A stretch of 64,000 nucleotides of DNA. Origin: Streptomyces sp. MRC013 (GTDB lineage: Bacteria; Actinomycetota; Actinomycetes; Streptomycetales; Streptomycetaceae). Within the stretch, counting starts at the first letter, position 1. Each line of letters starts with the position of its first letter. The stretch lies in NCBI RefSeq assembly GCF_023614235.1, contig NZ_CP094264.1, positions 2,356,001 through 2,420,000 of the forward strand. Direction: 5' to 3'. Position numbers and translations under genes: made by a program. Positions 8,645 to 17,114 of this stretch are shown here, one piece after another. The notes beneath the pieces are model-generated. The model did not search any database. It was not told the DNA's origin and was given only the letters and a program-made list of their open reading frames with translations.

Positions 8645-8662
8645 GAAGTTCTTATCAAGACA
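8640..8662. other. attL: left prophage junction
   Basis: The host side reads cgtcgtc and the element side starts at TT (8640-8641). CCCGAA (8642-8647) and TCAAGACA (8655-8662) are the right arms of a dyad whose left arms are at attR (46792-46812). The core TTCCC (8640-8644) is also found at 46813-46817. The integrase start codon is only 27 bases further right. Confidence 0.88.
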
Positions 8663-8688
8663 CCTTTGTTGCGGCACACTAGGTGGGC

Positions 8689-10194
8689 ATGAAGACCACC
8701 CGCACGGCCGACGGCCGGGTACGCGCCGTCATCTACGTCCGCATCAGCCAGGACCGTTCCGGCGCCCACCTCGGCGTCGACCGACAGCGCGAAGACTGCG
8801 AGGCCCTCGCCGAACGGAACGGGTGGGACGTTGTCGAGACCTACGTCGACAACGACATGTCGGCGTACAGCGGCAAGCCGCGCAAGGACTACCGCCGCAT
8901 GCTTGCCGACCTCGAAGACGGCGTCGCCCCCGTCGTCATCGCCTGGCACACCGACCGGCTCCACCGCTCTCCCACCGAGTTGGAGGAGTACATCGACATC
9001 TCCGAGCGGCGCGGCGTGACGACCCACACCTGCCAGGCCGGACCGATTGACCTTGCCACCCCTTCGGGGCGCATGGTCGCCCGGATGCTCGGCGCCGTCG
9101 CACGGCACGAATCCGAGCACAAGGCCGAGCGCGTCGCCCGGGCCCGGCTGCAGAAGGCGAGGGCCGGCGAATGGGGCGGAGGTATCCGCCCGTTCGGCTG
9201 GGGCGTACCGACCGGCGAAACCACCACGCGGGTCGACAAGCACACCGGCGAGGAAGTCCAGGTACCCGTCCTGGACATGAGCAAGCTCGTCCCGGAGGAG
9301 GCCGCTGCCGTCGAGCACGGTATCGACAGTCTGCTGGCCGGCGGGTCCATCAACGCCTTCACGAAGTGGCTCGCCGACAAGGGACTGACCACAACGCGCG
9401 GCAACCCGATCACCCAGCAGGAAGCACGGGACATGCTCGTCCGCCCCAGGAACGCCGGGATCGCCATCTACCGGGGCGAGGAGATCGGCCGCGGCACATG
9501 GGAACCGATCGTCGACGAGGCACGCTTCAGAGCCGTCGTAGCGCTCCTGGCCGACCCGTCACGGCGCACGACCCCCGGCCCCGAGCCGAAGTGGTTCGGG
9601 TCGATGATCTACAGGTGCGGTATCGACGGCTGCAACGAGACGATGATCTGCACTCGATCCGGCGGCGCCGGACACCCCAGCTACCGCTGCCAGACCCGTC
9701 ACGGCGGCTGCCGCCGCGGCGACAAGCTCGACGGGTACGTCCAGGACCTCATCATCGAGCGGCTGTCACGGCCGGACGCTCACGATCTTCTCCTGCCAGG
9801 CCCCGGGGACGTCAACGTGGCCGAGCTCCAGGCGGAGAGCGAACGGATCCGGCGGCGCCTCACCGACCTGGCGGGGCTGTTCGGCTCCGGTCAGATCACC
9901 ATGGCGCAGTTCACCGAGGGCTCGGACACGGCACGAGCCCAGCTGGAGGGGGTCAACCGGCAGCTCGGGAAGGCGGCGGTGAAGGACCCGCTGGTGCCGC
10001 TGGTCGGGGCGCCTGACGTGCGGGCCGCGTGGAAGGCCACGCCGTTGGACCAGCGGCGCGCTGTACTGCGGGCTCTGATGACGGTCACGGTGCGGCCGGC
10101 GCGACGCGGCCGGATGCCCGACGGCGGCTACTTCGACTACGAAACCATCGATATCAGCTGGCTGCGTGCAACACGCTTGGGCGACTTGCGGTAG
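8689..10194 (+). CDS. int: Large serine recombinase (phage integrase)
   Basis: A 501-residue recombinase. The N-terminal resolvase domain has the catalytic Ser in YVRIS (about residue 20), IAWHTDRLHRSPTELEEY and TPSGRMVARMLGAVARHESE, which carry the active-site arginines. Next come the recombinase domain (RPFGWG, then GGSINAFTKWLADKGL) and the zinc ribbon (CGIDGCNETM, YRCQTRHGGC). A helical C-terminal part includes the coiled region AELQAESERIRRRLTDLAG. It cuts attP and attB with a two-base stagger and joins them without host factors. It lies directly beside attL, facing inward. The start could be ATG 8689 or GTG 8683; neither has a well-spaced ribosome site. Confidence 0.96.
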   Translation: MKTTRTADGRVRAVIYVRISQDRSGAHLGVDRQREDCEALAERNGWDVVETYVDNDMSAYSGKPRKDYRRMLADLEDGVAPVVIAWHTDRLHRSPTELEEYIDISERRGVTTHTCQAGPIDLATPSGRMVARMLGAVARHESEHKAERVARARLQKARAGEWGGGIRPFGWGVPTGETTTRVDKHTGEEVQVPVLDMSKLVPEEAAAVEHGIDSLLAGGSINAFTKWLADKGLTTTRGNPITQQEARDMLVRPRNAGIAIYRGEEIGRGTWEPIVDEARFRAVVALLADPSRRTTPGPEPKWFGSMIYRCGIDGCNETMICTRSGGAGHPSYRCQTRHGGCRRGDKLDGYVQDLIIERLSRPDAHDLLLPGPGDVNVAELQAESERIRRRLTDLAGLFGSGQITMAQFTEGSDTARAQLEGVNRQLGKAAVKDPLVPLVGAPDVRAAWKATPLDQRRAVLRALMTVTVRPARRGRMPDGGYFDYETIDISWLRATRLGDLR

Positions 10195-10209
10195 CAGAGC
10201 AGGGGCTAC

Positions 10210-10998
10210 TTACTCAGTCGGCAATGACCTATCCGAGAGAACCCTTGAAACCTTCTCCCGTAGGTCACGAAGCTCGCGCGCCATTTCTTCTACTTCAGGA
10301 TTTCGGAGGTAACCCCTCTCTTCAAGGCGCGCCGCCACATTAGTGACGAGCTCTTCTGAATGTTCTTCAATAAGCGCCTCAAGCACAGCCTCAAGCACAT
10401 TTTCGGGAATGTCGAGGCCATGCTCAAGCCCCTTCCCCTTCGCGCCTTCCTGTTCAGCACGCTGCACCGTCTCCTCGACGGGCTGAGCTGAAAAGACGTA
10501 CTCCCACTTGGCCGGGATGAAGTCCAGCGTGGCATGCTCGACGGTGACCTCCTGCGCGCGAGTAAGAAACTCCGGCGAAGGGTCCACCGCCAGGACGCGA
10601 CGGAGGTATGTAACCGGGTCCATTCCCGCGGGGCCTTTATCACCGACCTCTTCCGATTCCCCTGCGGGTGGGGTGACTACAAAATCTCCTGCTGGAGGTA
10701 GCATAAAGTAGGCGAATGGCACGTCAAAGATTGCGCAGAATGCATTCACTTCATCCAGGTCAAACTTTCGCGACCTACCTCCTTGATAGGCACGCTCCGC
10801 AGCGCTAACGCTGGCGTTCGACCACGGTCGCCCCGTGTACTTCCCCAGAAGGATGCCTAGTTCCTGCTGAGTCCATCCGCGCGAGCGCCTGGCACGGAGG
10901 AGGTTGTAGGAGACCAGTTGGCTGACCGACCACGTCTTCACGAGGCTCTCGGGTGCTTCCTCGGGGGCTGGTCCAGCGTAGAGCGGGTTCTGCGTCAT
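10210..10998 (-). CDS. XRE-family helix-turn-helix repressor (likely lysogeny repressor)
   Basis: A 262-residue protein starting at ATG 10998 (MTQNPLYAGPAPEEAPE). The helix-turn-helix is in QLVSYNLLRARRSRGWTQQE followed by NASVSAAERAY. The C-terminal half is charged and helical, ending in a probable coiled coil (EVEEMARELRDLREKVSRVL). It is divergent from the small XRE gene at 11092, as in a cI/cro switch. Base composition is clearly more AT-rich than its neighbours, which suggests a separate origin. The start codon lies a few bases from a good -10 box, so the mRNA may be leaderless. No protease or RecA-cleavage domain is visible. Confidence 0.85.
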   Translation of the reverse strand: MTQNPLYAGPAPEEAPESLVKTWSVSQLVSYNLLRARRSRGWTQQELGILLGKYTGRPWSNASVSAAERAYQGGRSRKFDLDEVNAFCAIFDVPFAYFMLPPAGDFVVTPPAGESEEVGDKGPAGMDPVTYLRRVLAVDPSPEFLTRAQEVTVEHATLDFIPAKWEYVFSAQPVEETVQRAEQEGAKGKGLEHGLDIPENVLEAVLEALIEEHSEELVTNVAARLEERGYLRNPEVEEMARELRDLREKVSRVLSDRSLPTE

Positions 10999-11011
10999 GC
11001 CGCCCACTGTA

Positions 11012-11090
11012 GACCGGCAGTCAACGAAACCTGAAGAGGCGACTTCGAGTCTGGTTGACTTCTGGCCATCGGGGCTCCTAGTGTCAACGA
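11012..11090. promoter_or_regulatory. Divergent early/lysogenic switch promoters and operators
   Basis: Rightward promoter: TTGACT (11055-11060), 18-base spacer, TAGTGT (11079-11084); expected start near 11091, next to the ATG at 11092, so the transcript is probably leaderless. On the minus strand TACAGT lies just before the repressor ATG with a weak -35 18 bases upstream. GTCAACGA occurs at 11020-11027 and 11083-11090 and the inverted GTTGAC at 11054-11059. These repeats overlap the promoter elements and are candidate operators. Confidence 0.65.
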
Positions 11091-11091
11091 C

Positions 11092-11334
11092 ATGCAGAAT
11101 GACTCAACGGAGCCGTTCAGCGGACCACCGCTGCGCCGTCTTCGGGTCGCCAAGGGGTTGAGCCTGCGGACAACCGCTCAACGCTCGGGCATTGACCCTG
11201 GGCACCTGTCCAAGGTCGAGCGGGGGGAGAAACAGCTCTCGATCGACTCCCTGTACCGCCTGGCCAAGGTTCTGGAGCTCCAGGAGCTCCACACCCTGCT
11301 TCAGCCCTACGTGCAGCAAAGGGCTTCGGCGTGA
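11092..11334 (+). CDS. Small XRE-family DNA-binding protein (Cro-like)
   Basis: Eighty residues, almost entirely a helix-turn-helix: LRRLRVAKGLSLRTTAQRSG, then IDPGHLSKVERGEKQLSIDS and LYRLAKVLEL. It is the first gene of the rightward early transcript, opposite the repressor, so a Cro-like or early activator role is likely. The start is at or within a base or two of the predicted transcription start. Its stop overlaps a possible upstream GTG start (11331) of the next gene as GTGA. Confidence 0.82.
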   Translation: MQNDSTEPFSGPPLRRLRVAKGLSLRTTAQRSGIDPGHLSKVERGEKQLSIDSLYRLAKVLELQELHTLLQPYVQQRASA

Positions 11335-11447
11335 CACGCCGCTCAGCAGATCCTCCGGCGACCAACGACAACGGCGCTCGGGGTGCCACCCGAACGCCGT
11401 CTGTCGAGCACATCCACGAATCCGCCTACCAGCAGATCGGAAGCTCG

Positions 11448-11993
11448 ATGACCACTGTACCGACCGGCGGGCACCCCGCCCAGCCAAAGACCGGCCACGT
11501 CACCGCTACGACACCGTTCGGCGCACGCGTCGCCGCCGACATCCTCGGCGAGCTGCCGCAGCTTGCCCAGCGCGTCACGGCCACCGAGCTGGCCGCCGTA
11601 TGCACCGACGCGGCCATACAGGCCGGGATCCTCCCGACGAACGGTGAGCACCCCGCCGTCACCAGCATCCGCACCGCCCGCGCCACCGCCAGCGGGGAGT
11701 ACGCCGACTTCCTCGACCTGCTGCTCACCGAGTTCGAGCGGACCGGCGACCCCGAGGGCGTCGCCCGCCAGCTCGCCCGCGGCCTGGACCGTGACCGGCT
11801 GCTGCGCCTGTGCGTCGAGGCCCGGGTGAGGATCGTCCCCGCGGACGGGCCGAACGCCCGGATGCTGTCCGTCAGCATCCTCACCGACGCCGGCCCGGAC
11901 GGGGTGCGGGAGTTCTTCGTCCCGCAGGGGCAGAGCGACCGCGACACCCTCGGCCTGCTGCGCGCCGCGCTCGCCCGGCAGGCCGCCCGGTGA
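11448..11993 (+). CDS. Hypothetical early phage protein
   Basis: About 181 residues from ATG 11448 (GGAAG five bases upstream). An alternative GTG at 11331 overlaps the preceding stop and would add 39 residues of less biased codon use. The sequence is helical (VAADILGELPQLAQRVTATE, then FERTGDPEGVARQLARGL) with a C-terminal part reading SVSILTDAGPDGVREFFVPQ. No known domain is recognised. It is coupled to the next gene by a GTGA overlap. Confidence 0.65.
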   Translation: MTTVPTGGHPAQPKTGHVTATTPFGARVAADILGELPQLAQRVTATELAAVCTDAAIQAGILPTNGEHPAVTSIRTARATASGEYADFLDLLLTEFERTGDPEGVARQLARGLDRDRLLRLCVEARVRIVPADGPNARMLSVSILTDAGPDGVREFFVPQGQSDRDTLGLLRAALARQAAR

Positions 11994-12166
11994 GCGCGGC
12001 CCCGAAGGCCGCGGCGGCCGGGGACACCCCCGGCCGCCCGGCCCGGCCCGCCGGCTACTGGGAGCGCATCGACCGACTCGTCGCCCAGGCCCCGCCCCTC
12101 ACCGACGACCAGCGCGCCGCGATTCGCGCAGCGTTCTACGCCTCCCGGCAGCAGGAGGCGGCGTGA
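11990..12166 (+). CDS. Small hypothetical early protein
   Basis: Fifty-eight residues from GTG 11990 overlapping the previous stop. The N-terminus is Ala/Pro-rich; the C-terminal part GYWERIDRLVAQAPPLTDDQ followed by RAAIRAAF recurs in small genes of Streptomyces phages and integrative elements (recollection, not searched). Function unknown. Confidence 0.65.
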   Translation: MSAAPKAAAAGDTPGRPARPAGYWERIDRLVAQAPPLTDDQRAAIRAAFYASRQQEAA

Positions 12167-12175
12167 AGGGAGCAG

Positions 12176-12355
12176 ATGCGGCCCGAGTGCCGCCACTGGA
12201 TCGGCGCCGAGCAGCGCCACTGCCGCAGAAATGACGGCGTCCGCCGCTTCGTGAGCGGCCTCCGCTGCCCTGAACACACCCCGCGCGCCCTGCAAGGTCT
12301 GCCCGAGATCCCGCCCGGCCCCGGATGGCCGGCTCGCCGCCAGGAGGCATCGTGA
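12176..12355 (+). CDS. Small cysteine/histidine protein
   Basis: Fifty-nine residues from ATG 12176, with GGGAG five to ten bases upstream. The cysteines and histidines (CRHWIGAEQRHCRRNDGVRR, then LRCPEH) look like a small zinc-binding fold. It ends in a four-base overlap with the next gene, whose AGGAGG ribosome site lies inside this frame. Function unknown. Confidence 0.55.
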   Translation: MRPECRHWIGAEQRHCRRNDGVRRFVSGLRCPEHTPRALQGLPEIPPGPGWPARRQEAS

Positions 12356-12795
12356 CCGACCGCAAGCCCGGGCAGTGGCCCGTCGACCACCCCGCACACA
12401 TCGAGCCGGCCCCCGCTCCCGCCCGTGACGAGCTGCCCCAGCTGCCGCGCCGGCAGGTCACCGTGGCCGTTCCCGAGGTCCGCCTCGTCGTCACGGTCGA
12501 CCTCACCGGCCGCTACAACACCAGCCGCGAGGTCGCCGCGGCCCTCCACGACCAGACGCGCCACTCCGTCGACTGCCACACCGTGATCGTCCACGTCGGG
12601 GAGGACGCCCTCCGGGCCTTCCCCGGTCTCGGCAGCGCGATCGCCGCGCGCTTCTTCCTCGCCGCCCGCCAGGTCGAGATTCACGTCCCGGCCGGTACCA
12701 GGTGGGCGTACGTCGCCGCCGAGGCGCAGGAGCACATGCGCCGCTACGCCGCCGACCACGCCCAGATGCTCGCCAAGACGCGGGCGTCCAGCTGA
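12352..12795 (+). CDS. Hypothetical early protein
   Basis: A 147-residue protein from GTG 12352; AGGAGG at 12342-12347 decides the start. It has a Pro-rich N-terminus, then alternating strand/helix sequence (VTVAVPEVRLVVTVDLTGRY, HTVIVHVGEDALRAFPGLG) and a basic helical C-terminus. No domain recognised. It is followed by a strong hairpin at 12811-12846, so it may close the first early operon. Confidence 0.6.
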   Translation: MTDRKPGQWPVDHPAHIEPAPAPARDELPQLPRRQVTVAVPEVRLVVTVDLTGRYNTSREVAAALHDQTRHSVDCHTVIVHVGEDALRAFPGLGSAIAARFFLAARQVEIHVPAGTRWAYVAAEAQEHMRRYAADHAQMLAKTRASS

Positions 12796-12810
12796 TCCGG
12801 AGAACGCAGC

Positions 12811-12846
12811 GCGGCCCCGGGCCACTCGCTCCTGGCCCGGGGCCGC
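12811..12846 (+). terminator. 14 bp perfect stem with 8-base loop
   Basis: GCGGCCCCGGGCCA pairs with TGGCCCGGGGCCGC around CTCGCTCC. It has no T-run, as usual in this GC range. It separates the gene ending at 12795 from the one starting at 12894. Confidence 0.65.
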
Positions 12847-12893
12847 GTGCACTCACGGAATCGTCGGTCCCGCTCGTAGAAGAGAGCACGTTC

Positions 12894-13190
12894 GTGACCA
12901 GCACCACCGCCCTCCCACTCTTCGGGGAGGACAACACGCAGACCGAGGCGGAAACCCGGCCGCCCGAGAACCTCGGCATGGCCGCCACCACGGCCCGGCT
13001 CGTCGTCTGCCGCAACAGCCGGAACGAGGACGGCGAGCCCCTCGCCCTGCTCGTCGCCGACTGCCCGTTCTGCGACCACCAGCACATCCACCCCGCCGGC
13101 ACCGCCGCCGCGCCCCGCGTCTGCCTCCGGCGTTCGCGGTGCGTCGGCCGCCCGACCGGCGTCTACTACTTCCCGGCGGTGCACCAGTGA
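12894..13190 (+). CDS. Hypothetical protein with CxxC motif, upstream of the primase
   Basis: Ninety-eight residues from GTG 12894. The central part reads LVVCRNSRNEDGEPLALLVA, then DCPFCDHQHIHPAG, a CxxC plus histidines that may bind zinc, ending in RCVGRPTGVYYFPAVHQ. It overlaps the primase start by four bases (GTGA), so the two are coupled. Function unknown. Confidence 0.6.
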   Translation: MTSTTALPLFGEDNTQTEAETRPPENLGMAATTARLVVCRNSRNEDGEPLALLVADCPFCDHQHIHPAGTAAAPRVCLRRSRCVGRPTGVYYFPAVHQ

Positions 13191-15824
13191 CCCAGGCGCC
13201 GGTAGCCGAACACCTCATCATCGACGAGCAGCTCGTCCACGCCTCGCTGGCCTACCACTTCCAGGACGTCCCCGGGCTGCTCAGCATCTGCTCGGACGCA
13301 GACCGGTGGGTTGGCCGACGCTTCACCACGGACGAAGTGGGCATCGCTTCGGCCGCCCAGTACGTCACCGAGCTCGACGCCCGCTTGCCCAAGGGCATCT
13401 ACGCCCAGGTCACCACCCTTCGCGAGCACCCCGCCAAGGGTCGCGGCGGTAAGGACCTGGCGCACGGGCTGACGTTCCTGTGGGCGGACGGCGACTTCGG
13501 CACGACCGGCCATAAGCCCGGCCTGGACGACATGCCTCACCCCGTCGACGCCGACCACGTCCGTGAGATCGTCCTCGCGTCGGGCCTGCCCGAGCCGTCC
13601 GGGTGGTGGCTCTCCGGCGGAGGGTACAACCCGATCTGGGCCCTCGCTCAGCCGTACGTCATCACCAACGGTGATGACCGCACAGCCGTCGAGCGCTTCA
13701 CGATGGGCCTGCAGGCCGTCCTCGGCGGCTGCGCGTACTCCCACGGCTGCTCCTGGGACACCCAGATCGGCAACCTCGACCGGCTCATGCGGATCCCCGG
13801 CACGGTCAACCGCAAAGCTGAACCCCGGTACACAGGAAGCTTCCCTGGCACCGGCGAGCCCGTCGACCTGGCCGTCATGCAAGAAGCCGTTCACCGCCTG
13901 GAACCCGACGCCCGGGCCCTGTTGGAGAAAGCCGCTGCGGAGAAGCGGGCACGGCACGACGCACGCACAGGCCGCACCACCCTGGCCACGCCAGCGCCCC
14001 GCCGCGCGGCCTCTTCCCCGCTCCGGCGGCGGCACGAGCGTCTTCGACATCCTCGCCTCCGAGCTGACGTTCCGGGACATCCTCGAACCCGAAGGCTGGA
14101 CCTACCGCGGTACAGCCGCTGACGGCAGGGAGAAGTGGCTCCGCCCCGCCGGCGCGGAGGGCACCGCAGACAGCGAGTACAGCCTCGTCTGCGATGACCA
14201 CGTGGCCGTGAACTGGTCCGAACGGTCCGGCCTGCCCGTCGGGCAACAGCCCCCCGGGAGGAAACTCACCGTTCCCACCCTGTGGGCGCACCTGCACTAC
14301 GGCGGGAACGAGCGCGAAGCCACCCGCGACGTGCTGCGCGCCGCATTCGACCAGGACGCCCAGGCGCCGGCCCGCACCCTGCCCGCGGCCGTACTCACTC
14401 GCGTCCGGCAGCACTGCCGTCCGCCGACACAGCGCCGCGACGTCCCGCCCCCACCGGGCGATATGTGGACCGGCGACCCGCTCAACGACACGGCAGCAGC
14501 CGAGCCTCCGGAAGAGAGCGAAGACGCCAAGCGGCCCCGCGGCCTGCTGCCGGAGGAGTTCTGGAGCCGCCGTGCCGTGCACCAGCACATCCGACAGGCC
14601 GCGCACGCCGAGGGGTCCAGCGGCGACGTGCTGTTCTACTCGCTGCTCGCCCGCATGTCCGCAATGATCTCCCACCGCATCGCCGCCGTGTCCGGAATCG
14701 GCGGCCGCGCTTCCCTCAACATGTTCGTGGCGATCGTGGCAGCCTCCGGCGGCGGCAAGTCGATCGGCACGAAGGTGGCCCGGTCGCTGCTCCCTCCCCT
14801 CGACCCCGAGTTCCGGGACGGTCTCCCGATCGGCTCCGGCGAGGGCATCGCCGAGGCCTTCATGGGAACGGTCGATGAGGAGACCGGCGAGATCCACGCC
14901 AAGGGCCCGCTGAAGGGCGACCCCGTCACCAAGAAGGTCCGCAAGCAGGTCCGGCACAACGCCTACTTCTACGTCGACGAGGGGCAAACTCTTGCCCGCC
15001 TGGCCGAACGCGCGGGCAGCGTCCTCGGGGAGACCCTCCGCCGCGCCGCGATCGGTGAGACCCTCGGTCAGACCAACGCGTCCGAGGAGCGAACCCGGTA
15101 CGTAGCCGCGGGCTCGTACAGCCTGGGGATGGTCGTCGGTTTCCAGCCTTCAACGGCGATGCCGGTCATCGCGGATGCGAGCACGGGCACGCCGCAGCGC
15201 TTCCTCTGGGCGTGGGCCGCTGACCCGTCGATCCCTGACGAGCCGCCGGCTTCTCCTGGCCCCCTCCCGGTGAACCCTGCGTCGCTCCAGCCCACCGACG
15301 AGCTGGACATCGTGCTGCCCGAGCGGATCCGCCGCTTGCTGTGGGCTGAGCACGTCGCTCGTAACCGAGGCGAGTTGGAGATCGATGAGCTCGACGGCCA
15401 CGCCAACCTGATGAAGGTGAAGCTGACCGCCCTGTTGGCGTTGCTCGACGGAGGGCGGACGGATGCGACGGAAGAGGACTGGGAACTCGCTGAGGTCGTG
15501 TGGCAGTCCTCATGTGCCGTCCGCGCGACGCTCATCCAGCGGGCTGAGCGCGAGGCCGAGGCGGCGCGGCGCCGCGAGCAGGACGCCAAGGTCGCCCAGG
15601 AGCTCCGGACCCACCAGGCCAAGACCGACACGGACCGCACGCTGCAGCGCATCGCCCGCCTTGTGAAGAAGCACGCGTCCGCGGTCGGCGGCATCACCTT
15701 CGGTGAGCTGAACCGGCGGCTGCGGAGCAGTGATCGCGAGTTCCTCCGCCGAGCCGTTGAGGTAGCGGAAGCCCATGAGTGGGTGTTCGTCGAGGGGGAT
15801 CGGGTCTGCGTGCAGACGGAGTGA
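13187..15824 (+). CDS. Primase-helicase (DNA replication) split by a +1 frame change
   Basis: The first frame (GTG 13187 to stop 14122) gives a primase/polymerase-like domain (LTFLWADGDFGTTGHKPGLD, SGWWLSGGGYNPIWALAQPY, RLMRIPGTVNRK). After about 14016 the coding sense moves one base ahead: SGGGTSVFDILASELTFRDI and WKRP-type linker sequence, then a P-loop ATPase (FVAIVAASGGGKSIGTKVAR) with YFYVDEGQTLARLAERAGS as Walker B, ending at 15824. There is no start codon near the join in the second frame. Related Streptomyces proteins carry both parts in one chain (recollection). The switch lies at a CCCC run (14016-14019). It could be a mutation, a base-calling error, or +1 recoding. As written, the helicase half is not translated from its own start. 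Confidence 0.8.
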
Positions 15825-15829
15825 TCGAT

Positions 15830-16007
15830 GTGGACGTGTGGACATGTGGACAGCCGTCCACGTCTGCCCGTCCCTCGATACCCCACCCGCCCCTAACTAG
15901 TACATAAACGGACAAAAGAAGAAGTAATTTCACTCACGCGACGCGAGACAGGCAGACGTGGACAGCCGTCCACGTTGTCCACGTCCACATCCCGCGTCCA
16001 CGTCCAC
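15830..16007. other. Candidate phage replication origin with inverted hexamer clusters
   Basis: GTGGAC is present at 15830, 15838 and 15846 (8-base spacing) and 15958. Its complement GTCCAC is at 15856, 15968, 15977, 15983, 15996 and 16002. The palindrome GTGGACAGCCGTCCAC occurs twice (15846-15861 and 15958-15973). The two clusters flank an AT-rich stretch around 15894-15935, rare in this DNA. TGTCCACA/TTGTCCACG versions resemble actinobacterial DnaA boxes. It directly follows the primase-helicase. Confidence 0.65.
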
Positions 16008-16023
16008 ACCGGAGGAACACCGC

Positions 16024-16443
16024 ATGATCCCCAACACCGGCCGATACCTGGCCCAGTACCGCCGGCAGGCCTCCCAAGGCCGTCAGCACTTCACGACCAA
16101 GCCCGTCATCGCCTGGGACTCAGACGGCGTCGCCCAAGTCGTGGACCACCGCACCGGACGACTCGTCGACGCCGACAGCTACAGCGACTTCGCCCGAGTC
16201 ATTGAGCAGGACCCGGCCCCCGTCGTCGCCGCAGTACCCGGCGGAGGCTGGCTGGTCGAGCACCTCAGCGACGACGAGGGCACCTGGGTCGAACCCGTCC
16301 TCCTGTGGAACGTCCGCGCCGACGGCACCGTCGACCCCCAGTGCATGTCCTCGGACGGCATCAGCGGAGACCCGACCAGCGACCCCAGTTTCGTGCGCCT
16401 CTACCACCCCGACCACGAGCCCACGGACGACAACTCCGACTGA
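16024..16443 (+). CDS. Hypothetical protein after the origin region
   Basis: A 139-residue protein from ATG 16024, with GGAGG eight bases upstream. It begins MIPNTGRYLAQYRRQASQGR and is acidic, with beta-rich segments (KPVIAWDSDGVAQVVDHRTG, GGWLVEHLSDDEGTWVEPVL). No domain recognised. The ribosome site is only a few bases beyond the last origin repeat. Confidence 0.6.
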   Translation: MIPNTGRYLAQYRRQASQGRQHFTTKPVIAWDSDGVAQVVDHRTGRLVDADSYSDFARVIEQDPAPVVAAVPGGGWLVEHLSDDEGTWVEPVLLWNVRADGTVDPQCMSSDGISGDPTSDPSFVRLYHPDHEPTDDNSD

Positions 16444-16592
16444 CTTCCCTCCAGCGCCGGCCGGGACCGACAGGCCCGCCCCGCCCTGGGGCACCACTTC
16501 CCGGCGCCGGGAAGTGGCGCCCGCGCATACGAGCGCCGGACGGTTCGGGACGCTCCGAACCGCCCGGCAACACCCCCACCCGCCTGACGCCG

Positions 16593-16619
16593 GCCGGGCC
16601 CGCGGTCATCGGGCCCGGC
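16593..16619 (+). terminator. GC-rich hairpin, 10 bp stem
   Basis: GCCGGGCCCG, 7-base loop, CGGGCCCGGC. It lies in the 213-base gap between genes ending at 16443 and starting at 16657. The same gap holds a smaller inverted repeat (CGGTTCGG near 16540). Acts as terminator or RNA-processing hairpin. Confidence 0.5.
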
Positions 16620-16656
16620 CTCCCATCCAGCATCCCATCAACATGGAAGAGGCCCC

Positions 16657-17088
16657 GTGACTGAGAAGTTCCGCGACTGGCTCGGCCAGAACCGCCACCT
16701 GTCAGCGATGATCACCGTCTTCACCGACACGCCAGGTGCGTGGACTACTGCCGACGAGCTGCACACGGAACTGCATCGCCGCAGCGTCGACAGCCGAGAG
16801 TGCATATACCTGGCTGCAGCTAAGGACGCGTGGCTCGCTGCCGTCGAGCAGTGGGAGTACGACTGCGCCGACTGCGGCACCGACAGCACCAACGAGCGGT
16901 ACATGGTTCACGACCACGTCTGGGCGGCGGCCGGTATGTGCCCCTTCGGGTTCCTGTGTATCGGCTGCCTTGAGGTGCGCCTCGGTCGCTCCCTGAACGC
17001 TGCGGACTTCCTTAACGTCCCGCTCAATCACGCCCCGGGATATCGGCGCAGCGAAAGGCTCGCTGCCCGCTTGGCCTCCCGTACCTGA
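16657..17088 (+). CDS. Hypothetical zinc-ribbon-like protein
   Basis: A 143-residue protein from GTG 16657 with GAAGAGG upstream. CADCGTDS and later CIGC form two CxxC pairs about 30 residues apart, a likely zinc site. The N-terminus ([20 protein letters not shown]) is helical. It has a slightly lower GC than its neighbours. It lies directly before ssb, which suggests a replication-related role, but nothing in the sequence proves that. Confidence 0.6.
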   Translation: MTEKFRDWLGQNRHLSAMITVFTDTPGAWTTADELHTELHRRSVDSRECIYLAAAKDAWLAAVEQWEYDCADCGTDSTNERYMVHDHVWAAAGMCPFGFLCIGCLEVRLGRSLNAADFLNVPLNHAPGYRRSERLAARLASRT

Positions 17089-17114
17089 TCCGCACACCAC
17101 AGAAGGAGTCCGCC

